From NCBI RefSeq assembly GCF_018889995.1, contig NZ_CP076547.1, forward strand, positions 1,426,001 to 1,490,000: DNA of 64,000 bases, written 5' to 3'. Positions 58,420 through 64,000 of the stretch are shown here, piece by piece (position 1 is the stretch's first letter; each line of letters opens with the position of its first letter). Made by a program: the position numbers and the translations under genes. The notes beneath the pieces are model-generated. The model was not told the DNA's origin, made no database searches, and was given only the letters and a program-made list of their open reading frames with translations. This DNA is from Subtercola sp. PAMC28395. Lineage in GTDB: Bacteria > Actinomycetota > Actinomycetes > Actinomycetales > Microbacteriaceae.

Positions 58420-60077
58420 CCACGACGCGCACCTCGCCGCAGCTGGTGAGGCGCAGCCACATCGGGCCGTTCCTCGCGAGAGAATGGCGCGCCTGGCCAC
58501 GGCAGCTTTCGGTGGCGTGGCGCAGTTCGCTCCAGTTCCGCACCATCATCATCACCATCACGCTCACCACGGTGGCGCTTCTGGGCGCGGGAATCTACAC
58601 CTCGGTCAGTATCGGCAACGACCTCTTCCAGTCGAGGCTGAGCCAGGTGCTTCTCGACTCGAACCGCGCGGCGACGGCGGCGCAGTCGATCTTCGATGCG
58701 GCCGACTCCACCAACGAGTCCTCGGCGAGTACGCTCCTCGACTCGGCCCAGACCAGCATCAGGGCGTCGTCATCGTCGCGGCTCATCGCGATCTACGCAG
58801 CGCCCGGGCAGGACCAGAGTGCTACGACCTTTCTGCCGTTCGCAAGCCCGGCACTCACCGTCGACGGGGTCATCTCCTCCGAGCTCCGGCGTGAAGTGAC
58901 CGACGGAGCCGGCACGCAGACCCAGTACTGGCAGTCGGTTGCGCTCGACAACGGCTCGGGTGGCACGGAGCCCGGCATCATCGTCGGCACTCCGCTCACG
59001 ATCCCGGGCGCGGGGCAGTACCAGCTCTATCTCGGCTACAACCTCGCCGACTCCGACCAGACACTCCGCTTCGTGCAGCAGACGCTGTGGATCGCAGGCC
59101 TCCTGCTCACCCTGTTGATCGCCCTCGTGGCCTGGGTCATCGTGCGCCTGGTGATCGACCCCATCCGTGTCGCCGCCGAGACCAGTGAGAAGCTCGCCGC
59201 CGGGCAGCTCGAAGTGAGGATCCCGGAGAAGGGCGAAGACATCATCGCCACCCTCGCGCGCTCGTTCAACGGAATGGCCGACAGCATGCAGGGCCAGATC
59301 ACCCAGCTCGCCGAGCTCTCGCAGCTGCAGCAACGGTTCGTCTCCGACGTCTCGCACGAGCTGCGAACGCCCCTGACCACCATCCGTCTCGCCGGCGACG
59401 TGCTCTTCGACCACCGCGAATCGTTCGAGCCGGCCATCGGGCGCACGGCGGAACTCCTGCACACGCAGACGGTGCGCTTCGAATCGCTTCTGAACGATCT
59501 CCTCGAGATCAGCCGCTTCGATGCGGGATCCGCCGACCTGAACATCGAGCCGACGAGCCTGGTGCACCTCACTGAAGACACGATCGAGCAGATGCGCCCC
59601 CTTGCCGAGTCGACCGGAACGCTCATCCGGCTCGAGACGCCGGGCGGGTACGTCGACGTGGACCTCGATGCCCGCCGCATCCGCCGGATCATCGGCAACC
59701 TGCTCGGCAACGCGATCGAACACGGCGAGGGCCGGCCGATCGACGTCTCCATCGACAGCACCGTTTCAGCGATCGCCCTGGCGGTCCGCGACCACGGCAT
59801 CGGGATGACCGCGGCCGACGCCGAGCGGGTCTTCGAGCGTTTCTGGCGGGCAGACCCGTCGCGCAAACGAACGATCGGCGGCACAGGGCTGGGCCTTGCC
59901 ATCTCGTTAGAGGACGCCGCTCTTCATCATGGCTGGCTCGAGGTGTGGTCACAATCGGGGGAGGGCAGCATGTTCCGGCTCACCCTGCCCCGCGTGCGCG
60001 GGCAGCGCCTCGAGAGCTCGCCGATCCCGATGCCCTCTGGTCATACCGACGTGGAGGGGAGCCACCGAGATGTCTGA
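58416..60077 (+). CDS. mtrB: MtrB sensor histidine kinase
   Basis: A 553-residue membrane kinase. It has a cytoplasmic N-terminus, a helix at about residues 44-66, an extracytoplasmic sensor domain of about 150 residues, a second helix near 220-242, and a HAMP domain. The phospho-accepting His is in VSDVSHELRTPLTTIRLAG near 310. The ATP domain has NLLGNAIEHGEGRPID near 428, DHGIGM near 459 and GGTGLGLAISLEDAALHHG near 488. The GTG at 58416 overlaps the mtrA stop by 4 bp. The end overlaps lpqB by 8 bp, showing that the three genes form an operon. Confidence 0.97.
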   Translation: MTTTRTSPQLVRRSHIGPFLAREWRAWPRQLSVAWRSSLQFRTIIITITLTTVALLGAGIYTSVSIGNDLFQSRLSQVLLDSNRAATAAQSIFDAADSTNESSASTLLDSAQTSIRASSSSRLIAIYAAPGQDQSATTFLPFASPALTVDGVISSELRREVTDGAGTQTQYWQSVALDNGSGGTEPGIIVGTPLTIPGAGQYQLYLGYNLADSDQTLRFVQQTLWIAGLLLTLLIALVAWVIVRLVIDPIRVAAETSEKLAAGQLEVRIPEKGEDIIATLARSFNGMADSMQGQITQLAELSQLQQRFVSDVSHELRTPLTTIRLAGDVLFDHRESFEPAIGRTAELLHTQTVRFESLLNDLLEISRFDAGSADLNIEPTSLVHLTEDTIEQMRPLAESTGTLIRLETPGGYVDVDLDARRIRRIIGNLLGNAIEHGEGRPIDVSIDSTVSAIALAVRDHGIGMTAADAERVFERFWRADPSRKRTIGGTGLGLAISLEDAALHHGWLEVWSQSGEGSMFRLTLPRVRGQRLESSPIPMPSGHTDVEGSHRDV

Positions 60078-61776
60078 ACAACGAAGAATGTCGCGCAGAA
60101 GTGAACGGAAGGGCAGACTCCGGCTTTCGATAGCCGCGGTCGCTCTGATGAGCGGCGTTCTCGCGCTTGCGGGCTGCACGGGCATCCCTGACAGCGGCAG
60201 TGTGCACGCCCAGGAGGTCAGCGCGACGCCCAACGACAACGACGTCATCCTGCTGCCTGCCGGGCCTGCACCGGGCGCGAACCAGACGCAGATACTGAAC
60301 GGGTTCCTGCAGGCCGCCGCGAGCCCGCAGAAGAACTACGAAATCGCCCGCGAGTACCTCACGACCGATCTCTCGAAACAGTGGGATCCCGATGCCGGCG
60401 TTCTGATCACCTCGAACCAGCCCGTGCTCACGCCGAATTCAGACACGAGTATGTCGGTCACGGTCAGCCCGAGAGCCGAGGTCGACCAGACCGGCGAGTA
60501 CAAAGAGAGCGTCTCGGCCGCGTCGGTGACCCTCCCGTTCACCTTCGTGCAGGAGAACGGCCAGTGGCGCATCAACACCGCGAACCCTGGGATCATTCTC
60601 GAGCAGCTGCGCTTCAACCAGGTCTTCAGCTCGCACCCGCTGTACTTCTACGACCCGACATACACGTACCTCGTACCCGACGTGCGTTGGTTCGCCAAAG
60701 ACACAACCACCAGCACGCGGGTCGTGCGAGCGCTGCTCGCTGGCCCGGCTCCGTGGCTCGGGCAGGGGGCCGTCGTGACGGCCTTCCCCGATGGAACGGA
60801 GGCGTCTCCTGTGGTCGTCGACTCCGGTACAGCGAATGTTCCGCTCTCGAGCCAGGTGCTCTCGCAGTCGCAGGTGTCGTTGCAGCGCATGCAGTACCAG
60901 CTCGATGAGAGCCTCGGCAGCGTGGCCTCGGTCGCCAGCGTGTCGATATCAGTGAACCAGAGCCCGGTGACAGTCGTGCCCGGCACCCCACCGATCACCA
61001 CGCCACTGGTCGACAACAAGGCCCTGGTGCAGCTCTCCGGGGCTTTCGGCTACCTGTCGAACAACGCCGTCGTGCCCATCGGGTCGGTCAATGACAAGAT
61101 CCAGGCACTCGGCCCGTTGTCGGCGACCTCGTCGTCGGGAGTCTTCGCCGTGGGAACCGCTGCCGGCGTGTATGCGGTGCAACCCGGCGGCAACGACCCG
61201 GTGCTGGTGGATGCCCGGGCGGGCCTCCTCGCGCCGTCGCTCGACCCCGCGGGCTATGTCTGGTCGGTTCCCGCCGGCAGCCCGAATGCAGTGCAGGCCT
61301 ACGGAAAGGATGGCTCGACCCACTCCGTCGTCGTGAACTGGAACGGCGCATCGAACATCGTCTCCCTCGACGTCTCACGCGACGGAACGCGGGTGCTCGC
61401 CTTCACCGAGGCCGACGGTATGCCGAGCCTCATCGTCGCCGCGATCATCCGCGACAAAGACGGAGTGCCCCAGCGGCTCGGTGACCCGCTGGTCCTCGCG
61501 TCGGGCCCGGGGGCGCCGGTCGATGCCACCTGGGTCGACCAGACCGACGTCGCCTCCCTCACCGTTTCGCCAAGCGGCGACGACCGCGTTGTGGTACAGC
61601 AGATCGGAGGTATCTCGAGCAATCTCGGGGTGCCGAGCAACGCCACGACCCTGAGTGGCGGCAACAGTCTCGACGGGCTCTGGCTCCTCACCTCGGCAGG
61701 GGATCTGCAGCAGCAGCGCGGCAGTGGCTGGCAGACGATCTCCAAGGGAATCTCCTTCCTCGCCACGCAGACCTGA
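60070..61776 (+). CDS. lpqB: LpqB lipoprotein, MtrAB accessory protein
   Basis: A 568-residue lipoprotein. The lipobox LALAGC at residues 32-37 gives the acylated Cys. The following region has a GerMN-like domain from about residue 200 (NQVFSSHPLYFYDPTYTYLVPDVRWF near 195) and a C-terminal beta-propeller-like part. LpqB interacts with the extracellular sensor of MtrB in mycobacteria. GGAGGGG lies 8-10 nt before ATG 60070. It ends 99 bp before the ComF-family gene, where no hairpin is seen. Confidence 0.95.
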   Translation: MSEQRRMSRRSERKGRLRLSIAAVALMSGVLALAGCTGIPDSGSVHAQEVSATPNDNDVILLPAGPAPGANQTQILNGFLQAAASPQKNYEIAREYLTTDLSKQWDPDAGVLITSNQPVLTPNSDTSMSVTVSPRAEVDQTGEYKESVSAASVTLPFTFVQENGQWRINTANPGIILEQLRFNQVFSSHPLYFYDPTYTYLVPDVRWFAKDTTTSTRVVRALLAGPAPWLGQGAVVTAFPDGTEASPVVVDSGTANVPLSSQVLSQSQVSLQRMQYQLDESLGSVASVASVSISVNQSPVTVVPGTPPITTPLVDNKALVQLSGAFGYLSNNAVVPIGSVNDKIQALGPLSATSSSGVFAVGTAAGVYAVQPGGNDPVLVDARAGLLAPSLDPAGYVWSVPAGSPNAVQAYGKDGSTHSVVVNWNGASNIVSLDVSRDGTRVLAFTEADGMPSLIVAAIIRDKDGVPQRLGDPLVLASGPGAPVDATWVDQTDVASLTVSPSGDDRVVVQQIGGISSNLGVPSNATTLSGGNSLDGLWLLTSAGDLQQQRGSGWQTISKGISFLATQT

Positions 61777-61875
61777 GTCGCGCGTCTGTCCTCCACAATC
61801 CGAATTCTTCGTCAGGTCTACACAGAGCGATGGCCCGAGCGCTGATCGGGTGTCCCAGCTGCTGAGGATTACGGC

Positions 61876-62589
61876 ATGACCGTTCTCCGACACATCGCCC
61901 GCACCCTCTCCGAAGCAGTGGCCGCGGCCCTTGCGGTCGTGCTTCCGGTCGCCTGCGCCGGCTGCGGCGCGCCCGACCGCTCCGTGTGCAGGGCGTGTGT
62001 CACCGCGCTCGCGAGCGGCGATGGCGAAGTGACACGCCTCAGTGTCGAAGAGCCGGGCGCACCCCCCTTGGCGGTCTGGTCCGCCGTCCCGTACCAGGGA
62101 GTCGTGTCGAGCCTGCTTTCCGGGCTGAAGGAGTCGGGTCGCACCGATGTGTCGAGAGCCCTGGCGAACACGCTCACGCCGGCACTCTGGCGTGCATACA
62201 CCGAGACCCGAGCGAGGCTCCCGCCGGGCGAGATACTTCACCTCACCGTCGCTCCCTCGTCTGGGGCGGCATACCGAAAGCGCGGCTACAACCCGGTCGA
62301 ACTTCTCGCTGACCGCGCACGCAGAGGAGGCGCATTCCGCGCAAACCGTGCAGCGCCTCTGGTAGCCACACTTCGGGTACGCTCGGCCATCGCCGACCAG
62401 GCCGGGCTCGGAGTTGCCGCCCGTCGCCAGAATCTGCACGGTGCTCTCGGGCTTCGCAGGCGTTTCTCGGGAGGCTCCCTCGAGGGGCAGCATTTTCTGC
62501 TGGTGGACGACGTGATCACCACCGGGGCGACTCTGCTCGAGTGCCGGAGGGTGCTGAACGCGGTTGGCGCTTCGGTCTGGGAGCAGTGA
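61876..62589 (+). CDS. ComF-family protein (amidophosphoribosyltransferase-like)
   Basis: A 237-residue protein. An N-terminal zinc-binding pair of cysteine motifs (CAGCGAPDRSVCRAC at residues 27-41) precedes a phosphoribosyltransferase fold with a late PRPP loop in FLLVDDVITTGATLLEC near 211. The conserved KRGYNPVELLA segment near 135 is characteristic of ComF. The family is named for DNA uptake proteins but its role in Actinobacteria is not settled. A start at ATG 61876 fits the usual length. The 205 bp after it, up to hpf, have no gene. Confidence 0.93.
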   Translation: MTVLRHIARTLSEAVAAALAVVLPVACAGCGAPDRSVCRACVTALASGDGEVTRLSVEEPGAPPLAVWSAVPYQGVVSSLLSGLKESGRTDVSRALANTLTPALWRAYTETRARLPPGEILHLTVAPSSGAAYRKRGYNPVELLADRARRGGAFRANRAAPLVATLRVRSAIADQAGLGVAARRQNLHGALGLRRRFSGGSLEGQHFLLVDDVITTGATLLECRRVLNAVGASVWEQ

Positions 62590-62794
62590 CACTCGCACAC
62601 ACAGAAAGCCGCAGCGGATTCTCGGCGGTTCGTCATCTTCACGACACGGGATCGGCAGGAACACGGCGATCTCGAGCCAGAGAGCAAACCCGCGAGTGAC
62701 AGATGCGTGCAGACGCGACTACGGTGGGGGAAAAGGCGCGGAAGAACTCGCTTTGACCCCAGGGCGGCGTGTCTTTTCAGACTAGGAGATCGCC

Positions 62795-63496
62795 ATGGAG
62801 ATCAACATCACGGGCCGCAACCTAGGAATCACCGATCGGTTCCGCAGTTATGCAACTGAGAAAGCCGAAAAGGTCGAACACCTTGCGGATCGTGCTCTCG
62901 CGCTTGAAGTCAAAGTCTGCCGCCACAGTTCGGCGAACACCTCGGGTGGTGACGACCGGGTGGAACTCACACTCATCGGTCCTGGCCCGATAGTGAGGGC
63001 CGAGAGTGCCGGCTCTGACAAGTACGTTGCCTTCGATCTGGCGATCGCAAAGCTGCTCGAGCGATTGCGCCGCGCGAAAGATCGAAAGAAGACCCACCGC
63101 GGCCAGCACCGGCCCGTCTCGCTGCGTGAAGCCAGCGCAGCCGACTTCAGCGGCATCGATGTGGTTCCCGCCGAGGCGGATGTTCTGGCTCGGGCCGCGA
63201 CGGGCACAATGCCGGTGCAGCCGGCAGCCGCAGAGGCGGAAGAGACCGAAGAAGCCTGGTCGCCCGTGGTGATCCGCAAGAAGGTCTTCGCCGCGGCTCC
63301 CATGACTGTTGATGACGCTCTGTATCTGATGGAGTTGGTGGGGCACGATTTCTACCTGTTCATCGACGCTGAGACACAGCGTCCGAGCGTTGTCTACCGC
63401 CGGAAGGGCTGGGATTACGGAGTGATCGGCCTCGACGACAGCGCCTCTGCTGAGCTGCCGGCTGAAAGTCGTCAAGCCGAGCGGGTCTTCTCCTAG
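62795..63496 (+). CDS. hpf: Hpf, ribosome hibernation-promoting factor (long form)
   Basis: A 233-residue protein of the long Hpf type, which forms 100S ribosome dimers in stationary phase. The N-terminal domain has MEINITGRNLGITDRFRSYATEKAEKVEHL and the conserved basic LLERLRRAKDRKKTHRG near 88. The C-terminal dimerisation domain is VVIRKKVFAAAPMTVDDALYLMELVGHDFYLFIDAETQRPSVVYRRKGWDYGVIGL near 160-215. A linker of about 55 Ala/Glu-rich residues joins them. AGGAG lies 6 nt before the ATG. The gene order comF-hpf-secA is common in Actinobacteria. Confidence 0.96.
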   Translation: MEINITGRNLGITDRFRSYATEKAEKVEHLADRALALEVKVCRHSSANTSGGDDRVELTLIGPGPIVRAESAGSDKYVAFDLAIAKLLERLRRAKDRKKTHRGQHRPVSLREASAADFSGIDVVPAEADVLARAATGTMPVQPAAAEAEETEEAWSPVVIRKKVFAAAPMTVDDALYLMELVGHDFYLFIDAETQRPSVVYRRKGWDYGVIGLDDSASAELPAESRQAERVFS

Positions 63497-63539
63497 GGCC
63501 GGCCCACACGACCCTCGATGAAGGGTCGCCGCAGAACGC

Positions 63540-63574
63540 CTGGGGGCACAGCGACACGGTTGCTGTGCCCCCAG
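63540..63574 (+). terminator. Hairpin terminator after hpf
   Basis: CTGGGGGCACAGC and GCTGTGCCCCCAG form a perfect 13-bp stem with a 9-nt loop (63553-63561), 44 bp after the hpf stop. There is no T run, as is common for actinobacterial terminators. A smaller hairpin (ACCCT...AGGGT) precedes it. Confidence 0.75.
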
Positions 63575-63619
63575 TGCTCTGCCGTCCCGTGGGCGTTCAG
63601 CTACGACAACTAGTATTGC

Positions 63620-63625
63620 TATGAT
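63620..63625 (+). promoter_or_regulatory. Candidate -10 of the secA promoter
   Basis: TATGAT, with a weak -35-like TTCAGC 18 bp upstream, would give a leader of about 35 nt before the secA GTG. A TAGTAT at 63611 is a second candidate. Confidence 0.4.
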
Positions 63626-63664
63626 TACCGGCTGGATCATGGCTGGTTCGGTAGGAGATTTATT

Positions 63665-64000
63665 GTGGCTTCAGTTCTGGAAAAGGTTCTCCGAGTCGGT
63701 GAGGGTCGGGTACTCCGTCGCCTCGAGAACTACGCAAAGGCAATCAATGCGCTGGAAGAAGATTTCACTCATCTGAGCGACGACGAGCTCAGAGAAGAGA
63801 CCCCGCGGCTGCGCGAGAGGTTTGCAGAGGGCGAGAGCCTCGACCACCTGCTGCCAGAGGCGTTTGCGGCGGTCCGCGAGGCGTCACGGCGAACGTTGGG
63901 TCTCCGCCACTTCGACGTGCAACTCATGGGTGGAGCAGCGCTGCACCTCGGCAACATCGCCGAGATGAAGACCGGTGAAGGCAAGACCCTCGTCGCAACG
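63665..64000 (+). CDS. secA: SecA, preprotein translocase ATPase (5' end only)
   Basis: The first 112 residues of the SecA motor, which drives proteins through SecYEG. The frame opens [20 protein letters not shown] and shows [16 protein letters not shown] near 39, [20 protein letters not shown] near 70 and the start of the nucleotide-binding fold [12 protein letters not shown] at 101-112, which holds Walker A. GGAG lies 7 nt before the GTG at 63665. The hairpin at 63540-63574 separates it from hpf, so it likely has its own promoter. The window ends inside the gene. In gene order it should be the housekeeping secA1. Confidence 0.97.
   Translation, partial: MASVLEKVLRVGEGRVLRRLENYAKAINALEEDFTHLSDDELREETPRLRERFAEGESLDHLLPEAFAAVREASRRTLGLRHFDVQLMGGAALHLGNIAEMKTGEGKTLVAT

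Noticed and set aside
61375..62664. A 429-codon open frame on the minus strand opposite lpqB and the ComF-family gene
   Set aside because: It spans two real genes on the other strand and their intergenic region; no promoter, SD or family match.

Overview
The window is a stretch of high-GC actinobacterial chromosome. The MtrA-MtrB-LpqB operon, a WhiB protein, DUF3499 and DUF5719 proteins, a long-form Hpf and SecA, GTG starts and many leaderless-looking starts all point to Actinomycetes. Gene content and order suggest a Microbacteriaceae-like organism, but that rank is inference. No rRNA, tRNA, CRISPR array, phage or transposase gene was seen.

Layout. (1) 1-888: end of purK, then purE (purine synthesis). 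(2) 893-37958: about 37 kb devoted almost entirely to surface glycan synthesis. It holds seven GT4 and six GT2 glycosyltransferases, two large multi-TM proteins, two tandem GT-C enzymes, nucleotide-sugar enzymes (a UDP-glucuronate-decarboxylase-like SDR, two Gmd-like SDRs, another SDR), two GtrA-like proteins, a DUF4012 protein, a Wzm/Wzt-type ABC exporter, an O-antigen-ligase-like protein, and two exported proteins (one with a hemagglutinin-like domain and three tandem beta modules). (3) 38061-42802: acyl-CoA dehydrogenase, manA and a membrane acyltransferase. (4) 42982-48959: whiB, a giant GT2-membrane fusion, DUF5719, a metallopeptidase-like protein and DUF3499. (5) 48993-57538: small palindromic repeats, an RDD/SpoIIM divergent pair, and a DUF58-MoxR-DUF4350-DUF4129 operon carrying a miniature inverted-repeat element. 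(6) 57736-64000: mtrA-mtrB-lpqB, a ComF-family gene, hpf and the start of secA.

How it fits together. ManA makes mannose-6-phosphate, a precursor of GDP-mannose, which the Gmd-like enzymes could convert to GDP-4-keto-6-deoxymannose. The UXS-like SDR could supply UDP-xylose. Glycosyltransferases would build a polymer on a lipid carrier, Wzm/Wzt would export it, and the GT-C and ligase-like proteins would finish or attach it outside. The sugars themselves cannot be read from the sequence.

The most unusual signals are: a two-gene GT4 cassette present twice in the same order; a GT4 whose usual N-terminus is encoded as a separate 86-residue protein; two adjacent GT-C genes sharing a 396-bp block with only two mismatches while the rest has diverged; several families of small palindromic repeats, one supplying the stop codon of purK and one that of moxR; and eight genes whose start codon lies 6-8 nt after a -10 hexamer.
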